A DNA stretch of 64,000 nt from Rhizaria sp. SCN 62-66 (taxonomy: Eukaryota; Rhizaria, unplaced). Under the pieces are notes generated by a model, which saw only the letters and a list, made by a program, of their open reading frames with translations, had not been told where the DNA came from and made no database searches. Within the stretch, counting starts at the first letter, position 1; each line of letters opens with the position of its first letter. Position numbers and translations under genes: made by a program. Shown one piece after another: positions 1 to 12,616 of this stretch. The stretch lies in the NCBI GenBank assembly GCA_001724265.1, contig MEDY01000255.1, positions 22,319 through 86,318 on the forward strand, written 5' to 3'.

Positions 1-634
1 ATTATTACGGTGTTTGTTGCGTTTGTTATTCGTATTATGTGAGTTGTTACTAAGTCTCTTTATTATAAAGTTGTTAATACACAAAGCAAATTCAATCCAA
101 TCACGTCAGCTCAGCGCTGTGCGATTGTTTCCAATCTAAACATCTAAGGCGCATTCAATAAGTGTTCAATCGTAGGCTTTGCGCAAGAATCACTGGCTGT
201 GTGTATTTTTTTGTTTCTTATAATTGTGCTGCGTGATCAAGTCTTTAGTTGTTTTGTGGTGTTACATGTACCTCGCAATTCGAGAGTAGTTTGTGAATGA
301 ATTATGCGAATAAGCATAAAATAAAACAGTCCTGTACTTATATGGACTTGTACATGGACATACTTTTTTTTTTTTAAATAACTTTTAGTATCAATACGTA
401 GCAACAATACTACGTCGACTTCGTTGTCTGCATTGAAGTCTCCCAGGATATCTTGCTGCTGTAGCATTGTTGGCTGCAATGGCGGCGTCAACAGCCACGA
501 TAGTAGCAGCCTTTAGAACACGTTCGTCCAAACACGCGAGCGTAGTAACCATTTGTGCTTCGCGCAACACTGCTTATACGAGTGCAAGGAGTGAATAATT
601 TTCAACATCAACACTGTGCGTACATAACACGTGC
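1..634. other. AT-rich flank, no gene seen
   Basis: This is AT-rich sequence downstream of the helicase-RBR gene, which ends on the minus strand at 635. It contains a short A/T homopolymer near 365-376. Small open frames here have no coding-like composition and no recognisable motif. Confidence 0.5.
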
Positions 635-3600
635 TTAAGCCCTGCAGCGCTTGACGATGGGACGCAGCTTGCTCGAGAGCTCCATATCCTTTGCAGTGAG
701 CAAGTAGCGCTTGACAAACTCCTCTTCCATCATGAACTCCGTCTCCTTGGTGCGAATCTTGAGAGCGTCCTCCGCCATGAAGACCGCAACTTCGAGGCGC
801 GCTTGCACTGGCTCGGCGTCGAGCACAGCGTACACACGCGCCCGGCGGCGGTTGTAGCGCAGCTCTGCCATGAACGCCTCGGTGATATAGTAGTTCTTCT
901 CGCGGTTCTCGGTGCAGGTGCGCACGTGCGTATGCGCATCGCCCTTGATGTAGTACTTCATGCACACACCACAGAAGTCGTGCTTGCACGTGTCGCAGCG
1001 CACGGCAGCGCAGTTGACCCAGTCGAACACGATGACGCCGCAGTCGGGGTTCGGGCATTTGTCTTGAAGAGCATCGCGCAGCGCCGCTATTAAGTCGGCG
1101 TGGCGGTCCTCAACGGCAGCACCATCGCCCGCGTTGCCGCCAACGGCTTGAGTTTGCTTGCACGTCCTGCAGGCAAACATCGTGGCACCACCAGCTGTGA
1201 AGAAAAAAGAGTTGGTATTAAACAATGAGAGAGATGTGTGTAAAGATCGAGCGAGCATAATACACGTACACTATGAGCAATGAACAATACATCCGAATAT
1301 AAAAATCAAACTTATAACAGCATTTCCGGCAGTATCGGTAAAGATACAAAATACGCTTGTTTCAATGATAAAGTTTAATAACGTACTCGGTAAAGCCCTG
1401 CGCTGAATCTCAGAGCAGTTCGTTGTGGGACACTTGACGTAGGCTTCCTTGTTCTTGGAATCAATAAGGAAGTTGTCGCGCTCCCACTTGAGCATCGTCT
1501 CAAACTCACCGGGCCCGAAGGCGGAAATGGGAATGTCACTAAGCGGCAACTTCTCCTTGCACCCATGCGCGCAGCATTTGCAGCGGTTCTGCTTCAACTG
1601 GTTGACAACAGCAGGAAGGCAGTCGTGGCACGCGACATGGTTGCACACACTGGACGCCATGCCCAGGTTGTGACGGAGCACTTCGTCGCCGCAGAAGATC
1701 AAACACTCGTTGCTGGCAAGCGCGACCTTCTTCTGAGCCGTTTCGAGCATCTGGCGCGTCTCCAATGCCTGCTTCAGGTTTTCAACCTTTGCACCGGAGC
1801 CTGACACCAGATACACGGAGCTGCGTGCAGCGTTGTGTGTTGTGCCCACAAAGATGTAATCAACGCCGCTGCTCTTAAGCAGCTTCTCAACTTCGCCTGC
1901 CTTGATGGAGCTCTTGATCTCGATGCGATCGTCGACAACTGCGTAGCCGGCCAGCTTAGCGGTAAGGTCTTGGATCGCAGTAAGCAACGCGTTGCAGGCC
2001 GTCACGCTGCCGTAAATGTCAACCGAGGTCGTATTGTGATTCACCTCAGCCCACACAGGCAGCTTCGACTTGAACTTGTTCTGACTGCTACCATGCTTGC
2101 TCTTCTCTGCCTCCTTAGCCTTGGCCACTTCCTCCATCTGCTTCTTGCTGCGGTGCAATTTGAACAGCCCACCCAAGTGGTGCGTGCCGGTCGGGCCCGT
2201 AAGGCGGGGGAACACGTGGACAAGCGTGCCGTTGTCGGGCCGCTTGAATATGTCAATGCGGTGAGATTTGAACACAAACTCGGTGTCAAAGTACTTGCGC
2301 GCAGCCTCGATCGCGGAGTCTTCGCCGGCGACAAGAATGCTGTACTTGCCGTCTGTGTGCACCCCAGGCATAATCCGGCACTCAGCACCCTTGGTGATTT
2401 TGCGGAGCTCCTCGATGATCTCGTCGCCCATCGACATGCCCACGTCAACAGGCAGCATGATCTGCAGTAGCGCCCAGATGCGCTGGCAAAGATTGCGGCC
2501 GAACCTGCTCACGTCGCCCGTGTTTCCTCCAGGAACGTTGCCTTCAATGTACGCGTACTGGCGCGACTGGCTGCGGTCAATGGCGACGGCAACCCGGGTC
2601 ACTGCGTCCGACGCAAACGCGGTCGGAAGCTCGAACTCGCCCCTCGCCACCCAGCTCATCTCACTGACGCCCTTCTTGTAGATCACTTCCATGCCGCGCG
2701 CCTCGCCTGCAAGTGGGACCACGGTCTCAGTCGTCTGCTTTAAGGCAACGTTGCCACGAAAAACGGGGTGATTGTTCAGTGTTGTATGCACCTGAAGAGC
2801 AGCTTCCTGGGAGACGCAGATGAGCGTTACTGTCATCCGCTTCTTGTCCTGGTCGCCGCGCTCGAACGTGATGGTGGGCACCTTGCTCCCACAAGACGGC
2901 AGATAGCATTCACGGAAATAATGCTCGTCGTCGTCGCGCTCGTCAGAGTCACTGCGGCAAGCAAATGAGACAGTCAGCGTTGCTGTTTCACCATGACACA
3001 AGATGTCATAAACTTCGAGGCCAGGGCCGCAAAGCAGTGCCACGTTGGCCCCAATGTCGATTTGGCGGACTTCAGTAAGCTTGCGCAAATGCACATCCTG
3101 ACGATACCGTTCGAACTCGTAGAATGCCAGGGCGGCCTTATCGTTGGCTTGAGGCGCGCGCACCATGACACCGGAGGCATCAGTCACAATAGTGCAGCCG
3201 TACCTCTTCTCAAAGCGTTCGCGAGCTGTCTGCGTAGGGAACAACGCGTCCGACTCACCAAGGTTAAGCGTGTAAAACTTGCTCTTGGTGACGGTTTCAT
3301 CGGCTAAAGTGCGGCACTTTTGGTAAAACTTGGCGCTGCAATCGGCGATCCACTCCAGTTCGATGGGCACCGGCGGCGTCGTAATGACGCACTGGCCATG
3401 AGAGGCGTGCGCAGACACGTAGATTGCCCACTCGCTGAGATCGCGAATTGCCGCGGCGGACTGGCAACGCCAGTTAACCAGAATCTTGAGACTGCTTGCG
3501 CTAGTGTAATATGCGTGCTGGTTGACGGTCAAGCCGACGTCGTTGTTGAGCTTGCGGATTGCGTGCGTAAAGTAGCCCGCTGTGACGCAACGGAACACGT

Positions 3601-6490
3601 CTTCGTCGCGAACGTCATCTTTAGTAACTGTTCCGCTCAGAAAGAACGGGTTCGCAGTTGCATACGAAGTGGCAAACGTAATGTTGCTGGTGAAGTACTT
3701 CGTAAACACACCAGTCATGTGTTCAACCCAGTTTTGTGCCAGCTTAAAGTACTGCTCCGACAGCTTCGATTTCTTGATCAAAGCCGTGCGTTCCCGCGGA
3801 GACCCCGAGTTCCACCAGGTTAAGATCGAGCGAACACACGTCTCTACACTTACGGACGCCTGAGTGCTCTTCAAGCTCTCGACGGCATCAACACCAGGCA
3901 AAAGGTTGTTGTCAACTGCCGCACTGCTGTCAGCGGAAACTTCAGCAACAAAGCCCGGACTGGAGATGTGAACGTAATGCAATGCAGCAGCGACGACGAC
4001 GCCAAACATGATGTTCTTACGTTTGGCGCCTTCAAGAATGACCTGTGTAAGCTCAATAGGACAGCCAGTAGCAACGCTCATTTTGCCGCTGTCCGTGGCA
4101 CGGAAAGGCTCAGTGTCGATGGCGCACAGCTCGGTAAGATCATCTAGCGCGTGTTCCACAAGCTCTCGCGAGGGCTCGTCAAACCAGCTAAAATCATAGG
4201 GCGTTTGTCCCAGCGACGCAAGGCAAAGTACCGTAGTTTGCAGAGGTTGGCACAGCACAGCAGCAATGTTGGCCTTGTCAAAGCGCTTGAGCGCGGTGTG
4301 GCTGTAGAGGCGCACACAGTGACCTGGACGAGTACGACCAGCGCGTCCCTTGCGCTGCTCAGCCGACGCCTTCGAGATGGACTTCAGCGACACGTGCGCA
4401 AGGTGCGTCTTGGCGTTGAACTCGCTGGCTGAACGCAGGCCGGGGTCGATAACCACGGTCACGCCGTCAATCGTCAGTGACGTTTCGGCAAATTCGGTCG
4501 CCAGGTACACGACGAACTCGTTGTTCTTGATCTTAGCTGCAATCTGATCCTGCGCAGCCTTCGAGGCAGCCTTGCCCTTGCCCTTGCCCTTGCCCTTGCC
4601 CTTGCCCTTGACTTCGCCTGCGGCGGGCTGACTACTAGATTCGTTAATGGATTCGATGTTGTTCGCAGGCTCAAGGTGTCCGTCAGCATCGGTCATGGTC
4701 ACTACAGTGAACTTGCCGTCATTGGGCATCGCGTGTGCAGCGTTGGTCTGCTCAAGAGACTTCCTCGCCTGCTCGATGTGCCCATCCGTCGGCAGGAACA
4801 CAAGCACGTTACCCTTCAGCGGACCGCAGAGGTTGCCGCGCAGACAGCGGGTAATGACTGATACAACTGAGCCAACGAGCGTGTGAGATGTAAAGGGCGT
4901 GACGGGTGGCACGTATTTGATGTCGACCCAGTTGCGCTGGTCCTTAATGTCAACCTTGCCCATGCGCAGATTTTCGCCAGCGGCGCTGCCGGTGAAGTAC
5001 TTGCTGAAGGCCTCCGAGTCGATGGTGGCTGACATGACGACGACCTTGATGCCCATGCGCACAGCCTTGGTGGCGAATGAGAGCAGGATATCGCTCTCGA
5101 CAGTGCGCGCGTGCGCCTCATCAAGCACCAGGCAGCCAAGAGTGGCATTCGGCACAAACGCACCCTTTGCAGCAAACGTGCCGTGAGGCGAGCGCGTTAC
5201 CGCCTCGCGGTATGCGCTAATAGCGTCCATCTCAGCGGCGTAGGCAATGCGCGTCGCTTCTGTTGCACCACTGCAGTCCGCTCCAAGAAACGAAACACCC
5301 GAGCCGCCATCCTTAGCCGTAACACCGTCATTTGTCAAAAGTTTGCAACCTTGCACAGCGCCAGGGTCCGCATCTGGGTCACTCTTGAGCAGCTCGAACA
5401 CATTGCTGTAAGCGCCGTTGTAGACGGTCTGCACGTACTTGGACAGCTCTTCGGCCGCCATGCGGTGCGGCTGCGTGCACAGCACCGCCTTGCCTTGCAT
5501 GAAGTTCAGCTCGGAGACGAAGATGGGCACCTGCGTGCTCTTGCCGCAGCCGGGCGCACCGGTGATGATGACAACGTCGTTCTTCTGCAAAGCGTCCTCG
5601 ATCTCCTTGCGGTGCCAGCGCACCGAGTGCTCGCCCAGCAGCAGACTCGCCTCACGCCACAGGTAACGCACCATAGCGTTGTCGGTTAGCTCCGCGCCGC
5701 TAATCCGCTCAACGCGCGCGTCAAGCTCAGTCGAGTACTCATCGAAGCAGAGTCGCAGCTCGTCGCGGTCGGCGCCGCGCAGCGCCGACTGAGGGCCGAA
5801 GTAAGTCGACTCGACGTGGTCGCGGACAAGTTGGAGCTGGATTTTTGCGTGCTTGACGAGCTCTGCAGGGGTATACTTAACATGGGGCGCCTCCTTCTTC
5901 TGGGCCGGGGCAGGACCCTTGCCGGAGGCGCCCTTCTTAGCAGGCTCATGTGGAGTCATCGGCGGAGTGCGGCGACCCTGCGCGATCGTCGTGTAGCTCT
6001 TTGTCGCACCTGTAGAGCTTGGGCTGACAGCTAGAACCTGGCCTGGCTCTTGGTCGTTGTGCTCAGGAGCGGACGCTGGCTTGTTACGCGCCCCCTTGCT
6101 GGCAGTCTTGGCTTTATGTGAGTGCTCGACTTTCTTCTTGAAATCAGGATCATCTTGGTGAATGTAATGGCAGCGGCGAGAGCCTGGGACGTCGCAAGCG
6201 CTACGGAGGGCGTTCCTGCCACAAGCCATAAAAAAATTCGCATGGCGAAAGGCGCAAGTTACAGAGGCAGCGTTCAGACCCTCACACAGACCTTTACGGA
6301 CGTATGGACAGAGCGGGACGGCGTGCTCATTACAGTTGAAGTGAACACAGTTTTCACCGTAGCAACCCTTCTTGGGCTTGGGGCCTGCTGGATGAGGCGG
6401 TCGTGAATGGGCAGGAGCAGCTGCTGAGTTCGCGGGCTGCTCGGTAAGCTGGTCCTTGTCCTTAGAAAAGAGCCGATTGAAGAAGTCCAT
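635..6490 (-). CDS. CCCH / DEAH-box RNA helicase / RBR fusion protein (DEAH11/12-like)
   Basis: Exons 6490-1387 and 1194-635; one 192-nt intron starts GTACGT; 1,887 aa; stop TAA. The ATG at 6490 is the first in frame. N-terminal Cys/His clusters (about residues 30-110) look like CCCH zinc fingers. The DEAH helicase core follows: Walker A GAPGCGKST (about 315), DEAH (about 457), SAT, and motif VI QRKGRAGR, then an HA2-like region. A (KG)n tract from CTTGCC repeats sits between the two RecA domains. After a long middle region the C-terminus holds a RING-type Cys/His cluster (about 1595 onward) and, in exon 2, a second cluster with CPNPDCGV and CDTCKHDFCGVC, as in an RBR (RING-IBR-RING) E3 module. 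Plant DEAH11/DEAH12 proteins share this domain order. A role coupling RNA binding or unwinding to ubiquitin transfer is inferred from the domains only. Confidence 0.88.
4571..4609 (-). repeat. CTTGCC hexanucleotide repeat coding (KG)n
   Basis: Six or more tandem CTTGCC units on the plus strand encode Lys-Gly repeats in the helicase gene, in a linker between the two RecA-like domains. Confidence 0.85.
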
Positions 6491-6968
6491 CTTCAAACCA
6501 GGGGGTGTAAACCGTCGTATGTACGAGTTGGTTTACCCTCCTGCTAACTGTAGGAGGATGGGGAAAGGAGAGGAATGGTTTGCAAATGAAGTTGTGCTAA
6601 ATGATAAACGACGGTTTTCAACCCTTTTCACGTCGAGTACGAACTATTTACAGTTGTCCATCTAAAGTCATTGGTTGGATTTCGTGGATTTCATCGGATC
6701 TTTTGTTCCGAAAGGTAAGCCGCGGCTTATTTGGTCTTGAATCAATCCATAATTTATTTTTTCTAATGCGGATAGAGGGTTTTTTTTTCTTTTTATTTCG
6801 TCGATTTCAGTTGCGTGCAACTCTTATGTTACCAACTCACACAACAGAATGGGCCATAAAATCGTGTATCTGTGAGCAGGACATTGCCAACTGAGCGGCT
6901 TATCATATGGTTCATGTATTTGACCGTGACAGATGAGACAGTTGTCAAGAAATACATGATCTTGAACC

Positions 6969-6986
6969 ATAAAATGATCATTTTAT
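6969..6986. repeat. 18-bp perfect palindrome
   Basis: ATAAAATGATCATTTTAT equals its own reverse complement. It directly abuts an inverted repeat whose arms contain TATGGTTCA and TGAACCATA (about 6904 and 6964). Confidence 0.8.
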
Positions 6987-7019
6987 TCATATTCTCATTG
7001 ACATAATATATATAGACAA

Positions 7020-7530
7020 ACCCCTAGAAAACACCGGTAAACCCCGCTACGTGATGCTCAAGTGGTTGACCGTTTTATGGCCGATTCTGTGGTGTGAGTT
7101 ACCATGTCGAGGAATTGTTACCGCCGACATTTAGCATAAAATACCAAGTCTCACAGGCTCACATTGGGGCAAACACCACCCACGGTCGTTTCGGGGCGGG
7201 TATATAAAGGTGGCGTTTTCCTGTGAACACAGACTTCTCTTTTCTGTGAAAACAACAATAACATTACAATATACTTGATTCTTATTGTTTTCATAGAAAT
7301 TGAGAGTCTGTGTTCACAGGAAAACGAAGTAACAGTGTATACACAAGAAACGCCACCTTTAAATCGCGGCCGGAAATTGCTGTCAGAGGGAATTTTGTGC
7401 AGAATGTCGGCGGTACCAGGAATGTTTCGGTTGGTGTGTTATTGTGAACATTGAAACCGCACAAAACCATGATTTTGCCCGGTTAGAAACATGATTATTA
7501 ATAATACAAACCACCACCCAAGCCAATTGC
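7020..7530. repeat. Imperfect foldback (inverted-repeat) element
   Basis: Two arms of roughly 240 bp are inverted copies. The inner arms match perfectly over 21 bp (7215-7235 versus 7305-7325). Next outward, AAAGGTGGCGTTT (7206-7218) pairs with AAACGCCACCTTT (7348-7360), with 22 extra bases in the right arm. Further out, TACCGCCGACATT (7119-7131) pairs with its complement at 7403-7415. The left arm also contains TATATAAA. It resembles a MITE or foldback element, or a long-hairpin RNA gene. No clear target-site duplication was seen. Confidence 0.65.
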
Positions 7531-8093
7531 AGCTTTAGTGTACTGGTACTGTATGAGTCTAATAGATGATCGCACATGCATAACCCATCATAACATTCTC
7601 ACAACTCACACATCAGTTGCATGTCGTTCACTGTCACGTTCGTTCGCACCACGAGAACAACTGCGAACGTTGATAAGAGGTTGTAATTGTGGTTGTATTA
7701 ATATTTTCACACTTGGCGGCCCAAACAAGAAAAATAGGTACTCCTTGCTTGTAGATTGCTGTGTAGAGAATATGTACTCGTACATGGCTGGTATGCGGGG
7801 CTACAGCCAAGTTGTCAGCAACGGTCGTGCGACCAACGTCCACTGTTACACACGTGGCGCACGCGATGACAAAGAGGCGTGATGGTCACAGTCATCACTC
7901 ATGATTGACTGTGTAACGATACAACTTCTTTGTTTTTGTTACACCGCTGCCACGTGCTATTGCGGTGACCGTTGATCATTATTCAACACTGCTTCAGCTC
8001 ACAACAAAGGATCCATGCAACACTTCTTAGTCAGGTGACAGAACGGTCAGAATAGGTCGAAGTGCGTCATATTGATGGGTACTTGGTTGGCGC

Positions 8094-9847
8094 TTAGCCG
8101 AGACGGGGGACGGCCCACCAGATGTACTCCTCGCTGCCGAGGCAGTTCTCACCGGCAATGACGTGGAAGACGCCGTTGACGTCACCCTGGAGCGGATACA
8201 AAGGCGAGCAAGCAGGAAGCAGGAAAAAAAAGAAGAGCAGAAAGTGCAATTAAAGTGAGTTATACTGTCGCATATATCATTTCAGAGGTCTTAAAAATGC
8301 GAAACGTTGCAAGATAAACAACCATGACGATGAAGCTATGATATTGTCGCAATAAATTCCCGTGTTTCGTCGTCGACGTACCGAGTTGGGTCCCCAGGAG
8401 TTGACCATGACCCAGAGGGTGCCGTAATCCTCGTGCTCGCGCCAGCCGATAATGCGCACGACGTGGTTCACGTACTTATCCTGCGCCGCGCAGTTGTCGA
8501 TGATCACAGGACTGGGGCCGGTCACGTTGAGGAGCTGCATAGACAGGCACAAACAAGAGAGAGGAGTAGGATTGTGAGTTGTCATTCAAACAGAGCGAGA
8601 TGGTTGATATTTAAGCAGAAACGAATAATAAAGCACCATAAAAAGAAGAAACAGCGTTTGCATGTGGCGCAAATTAACATCCACGTCCCACAGCGTTATG
8701 CTATGATACAAGATTCGAACGACTAAGTCGACGTTAGTCGCTGCTATGATACGTACGGGGATGGCGTTGATGCCGGCCGAGACGGGGCCGCGGGCGTAGA
8801 TCTCCTTCTTGATCGAGTCAACATCAGAGTCGGTGGAGCCGTACTCGTCGACGAAGACCGTGGTGTAGTTCTTGAGGGGCCAGCAGGTGCCCGAGCCGTA
8901 GGGGCCGGAGCAGTCGCCGCAGCGGCGGGCGGGGGTGCACTCGCCGTTGCTCGCCTGGAAAGCGGTCATTTGTCAAAGTACACAGGGTGAAAACACAAGG
9001 TGTGAAGAGTTGTTTGAAATGATGCAGTACGTACGAGAACAATCGCAATAATAGATGCCACTGGTGCATGACTTCTGGAAAAATTTTGTCATTTTGCGCA
9101 ACTGAGAAGGCTTTCCTCTTCAGTTGATTTGCTTGGCATATCGTATCGTGGTTGACCGTACCTCGTAGGGGGCGCAAGCCTCAATGGGGAGACCGTTCTT
9201 CTTCATGTAGGCGAACATGCCGTTGCTGGTGCCGCCGTTGCAGGAGCCGGCGGAGCCGCGGCCGCAGTTCAGAACGTCCTAGGAGACACGAGGGAAAACA
9301 ATCGAACAAACAAGCAGATAAAAACAGTTAGATATGTAAGGAGACGCGAGAGTTACTAGGAAGGCACGTGCTCAGTTCAATAGTTCATTATGCTGCGATT
9401 GATTCGAAGAGACGACGGTCTCACAGAACGTCTGGTATCCCGTGGAACAGCATGCAGCATAAGCCAATCCAGTTACGGGAATTGTAAAATTGATTGACGC
9501 ACCTGGATGGCGACGGAGATGTCGGGGTAGGCGTTCTTGCGCATGATCTTGAGGCGGTCCACGACCGAGGACGCAGTGCCGTGAGCCCAGCAGGAGCCGC
9601 AGTACTGGGGCACGTGCTGGTTGAGGACGCGCGAGACGTAGTTGACACCGTCGACGTTGGCCCAGGTGAACTCCTTGGGGAGGTCGGAGGACTTGAGGTA
9701 GGTCTGGGGCAGCGCGGAGCGGATCACGGGCTTGTGGTGGGCGAACTGGTGGACGTCGCGGAGAACCTCGTTCTTGTACTCGAACGCGGCGGACAGGGAC
9801 GCCAGGGCGGCGATCGCGGCAACCAGGAACACGACGGTAAAACGCAT
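8094..9847 (-). CDS. Cathepsin X/Z-like papain-family cysteine protease
   Basis: Five exons, all phase 0: 9847-9503, 9278-9162, 8954-8757, 8534-8382 and 8186-8094; 301 aa; stop TAA. Introns start GTGCGT, GTACGG, GTACGT and GTACGT. The first ~21 residues form a hydrophobic signal peptide, so the enzyme should enter the secretory/lysosomal route. The motif NQHVPQYCGSCWAHG carries the catalytic Cys86, and its preceding HVP matches the HIP mini-loop typical of cathepsin X/Z. His244 (VNHVV) and Asn265 (VNSWG) complete the triad. The short pro-region of about 35 residues also fits cathepsin X/Z, a lysosomal carboxypeptidase. The C-terminus ends EEYIWWAVPRLG, unlike the animal form. Confidence 0.9.
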
Positions 9848-10657
9848 CGGGTGCTTGCTGAACGTCGGGGAAGAAAAAACAGAAACGTGGCCAACAAAAG
9901 CGAACGCGATGGGCAAAGAACAGAGAGCAAAGTAAAAGAAGGGGTCACGCATGAGCGTGCGAGTTGTCCAAGAGCAAGAAGAAAGAGAGGTGTAAGAATA
10001 AAAGCCATTGGTTCAGTTGAAGAAACTCAAAGAATAGTTGAGAGTTACACTGCTATCGAAGGGCGAAGTGTGTTCATGACGGTAGATACCGATAACGATA
10101 AGTATCGGAGCCTTGTGCGAGCGGTTGGAGAGAAGCCTTCTTTCCAGCACATTCAGAGCCGTCAAACTCACAAGATAGATATCGAAGAAACGAGACACAC
10201 ATGGACACTTTGCAAGAAGTCTGTTCACAGTCCACGGGCATGACACACGCTGTCCACATCGCACACGTTGGCTCCGCAGATTGGGACAAGCGACGTCTCT
10301 TTTGATCTCCCGGTTCGGTCGGTCGGTCGGTCCGTCTCAGCTGGTTCGCCACAAACGGTTTCGTGTGCCTTGCTGCTCACAGTCACTTAGTGCTGCTCTT
10401 TGGCTTGTGGCTGGCGGGTTCTGAGCCAAAGTCGGAGTTTGGACTTAAAAGCGTCTTTGTCGTGAGGCTACTTCGATGATAGTTCTTCTGATGCGCATAT
10501 GGAATTAACATGTTTTGTTTAATAACAATATCAAATTGGTGAATCGCGACACGTTCGTTTGTACGTCCTTTTCTGCTGTTTCCGATTCTCGTCACTCACC
10601 GTCTTGTTCTCGACTGTTCCTTCCTTATCTCCCTTCGCTTTTCGCCCATAGTACACT
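9848..10657. promoter_or_regulatory. Divergent intergenic region (cathepsin / CHCHD2-like)
   Basis: About 0.8 kb lies between two genes transcribed away from each other, so it should hold both promoters. A GGTC tandem (four units, about 10316-10332) is the only obvious simple repeat. No TATA box could be assigned with confidence. Confidence 0.4.
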
Positions 10658-11466
10658 ATGCCCCCGTCCCGTTCTCGTTCCCGCCTCTTCGGCACCAAGC
10701 CCGCTGCGTACGTCCATCTTCTGCCCGCTTTTCCGCCGCCATCTTTGCGTCATAATTGACCTCTTAAACCCTCTCGCTCGCTATCCTTCTCATCGCATTC
10801 CTGATCCCAATTCCGCCGGCCTCTCTCTCGCGCTCACTTCGACCATCCGCCGCATCTCCTTCGACACCGGCTTACATCGACCTCTATTCTATACTGCTAT
10901 AATTTTCTTTTCTCTCTCCGCGCTCCCCTTTGCGTTGTACCGTGCTTAGTCCCGCCCCCGCGCGCGCCCCCGCCCCCGCGCCCACCCGCACCGTCGCGCC
11001 CGCCCCCGCCGCAGCCCCCGTCGCACACTCGGCCCCCGCGGCCCCCGCGGCCCACCACGCGCCCGCGGCGCCCATGGCCTCCCCCATGGCGCCCCCGATG
11101 CAGGCCCCCATGGGCGGCGGCGGCGGCTTCCTCAAGACGATGGCCGACGGCCTTATGTTCGGCACCGGCTCTGCCGTCGCGCACCGCGTCGTCGACGGCA
11201 TCATGGGCCCCCGCACCGTTGTCCACGAGCACACCGGCGCCGCCGCCGCCCCCGCCAGCGACGCGCCCGCCGCCGCATCCTCGATGGCTCCCGCCGCCGC
11301 CGCCGCGCCGGTGGCTGCGAGCTCGACTGGAGAGATGCAGGCGTGCTCACTCGAGCGCGTCGAGTTCGAGCGCTGCATGCGCAACAACAACTCCAACATG
11401 GAGGCCTGCAAGAGCATCTACGACGTCCTCTTCTCCTGCCAGCAGACAATGAACAACTTTAAGTAA
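10658..11466 (+). CDS. CHCHD2/CHCHD10 (Mix17)-like twin-CX9C mitochondrial protein
   Basis: Exons 10658-10707 and 10950-11466 flank a 242-nt intron (GTACGT...TTAG); 188 aa; stop TAA. The N-terminus MPPSRSRSRLFGTK is basic and Ser/Arg-rich like CHCHD2/10, followed by a Pro/Ala-rich stretch. A glycine-rich segment (GFLKTMADGLMFGTGSAVAHRVVDGIMG) comes next. The C-terminal CHCH domain has two CX9C pairs: C-SLERVEFER-C and C-KSIYDVLFS-C. These cysteines form disulfides through the Mia40 import pathway in the intermembrane space. The family acts in mitochondrial respiration and cristae maintenance. Confidence 0.9.
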
Positions 11467-12616
11467 GCATGTCAGCACGTGGAAACTGCACTCCGACGAC
11501 AACGACACCGAAGAAGCGCGCCACACGTGAACACGTGAACACCAAACGTCGTTAGTGACTGAGCCACCATAACTGGTGGCTTCGCAACGCGGGTTTGTAT
11601 TTCTTTGTTGCGATTTCTTTTTGTTTAGGGGGATAATAACATATTTTGAAATGATTACTTAGTTGAATTCGTCGTCTTACGCGCGGCTTTTCACGATACT
11701 GACTCGATATGCTCGCCGAGAGCCTTATCGCAAGTGATGTCAGTTTTTGGCTTAAACGCGTTATCAAGAACAACGATCATATGAACAAAAGAAAAAAATT
11801 ATAAGAAAAATACACAATAATTTAACCCACACGCACACTTCTGACTCGATATGGACTTGTATATCGTTTCAGTGTCTCCTGTAAAGCACTTAGCTTGCAC
11901 ACTGCTGGTGCAGCGGACAAGCAACACCGGGTTAACTTAGAACATGTGTATCTACGGTTAATGACCGACGATAGAGCAATGGGGCAAATCAGGGTCTTAA
12001 CCCGATGTTTCAAGCGTAGCCTTCTTATTATATAGGCTGGTATGTATCTTTGCATATGTTGCGATGTGCCTGGGCAAGCCGATCGCAGACTGGATGCTGA
12101 GACTGTCGCACATGCTCTCGTTGACATCATTATTGCTTGAAATGCCATGCCATGTGAGACGATACGACGTGCCCCTGCGTGATTGCGTGACAGCCTGCCT
12201 GCGGTTTTAAGGTGTTCACGTTTGCACTCGCACGAGTTGCTTTCATTCACTTTAGCCTTAGTGCTGTGCGATGAAGGTAGCGTTACCTGGAGAGCACTAG
12301 CGCTGCGTATTCATCACAGCTCGCACTAAAGCAACGAGATTAGGCATTGAACGACAATTTTCCACTGAACACCAACGCGGTGACTCACGATGTATTTGTC
12401 TTGTCTCTCTGCGTTCTTCGTTAGTTCGCACCAGCTACTCAAATTGTTCTGGAGCAGCGTGAAGCACTAAAACAACAATCTAGTCCTATCAATCAAACAG
12501 TGTCAAGATCCAAAGTTGCAAAGACTACTAAAACACGCGCATGTATATTATATCCCGCTATAACCTCACTCAACGTCGATACTGCTTTCTATCTTCTCTG
12601 TGTTTGCAGATCAAGC
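11467..12616. other. Intergenic region, includes probable 5' leader of the IF-3-like gene
   Basis: AT-rich with no convincing gene. A polypyrimidine tract ending TTTGCAG at 12610 lies seven bases before the IF-3-like ATG. This suggests a 5'-UTR intron, but its 5' splice site was not located. Confidence 0.4.

Larger units (their letters stand above)
6491..8093. other. Long non-coding intergenic region with foldback structures
   Basis: This 1.6-kb stretch separates the helicase start (minus) from the cathepsin stop (minus). No open frame has coding-like composition. It holds a short inverted repeat (6903-6969), a perfect palindrome (6969-6986) and a roughly 500-bp imperfect inverted repeat (7020-7530), listed separately. 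Confidence 0.6.

Noticed and set aside
7538-7882. Small open frames in the 6.5-8.1 kb region as genes
   Set aside because: AT-rich, no codon bias, no domain, no splice-consistent extension. They are treated as non-coding.
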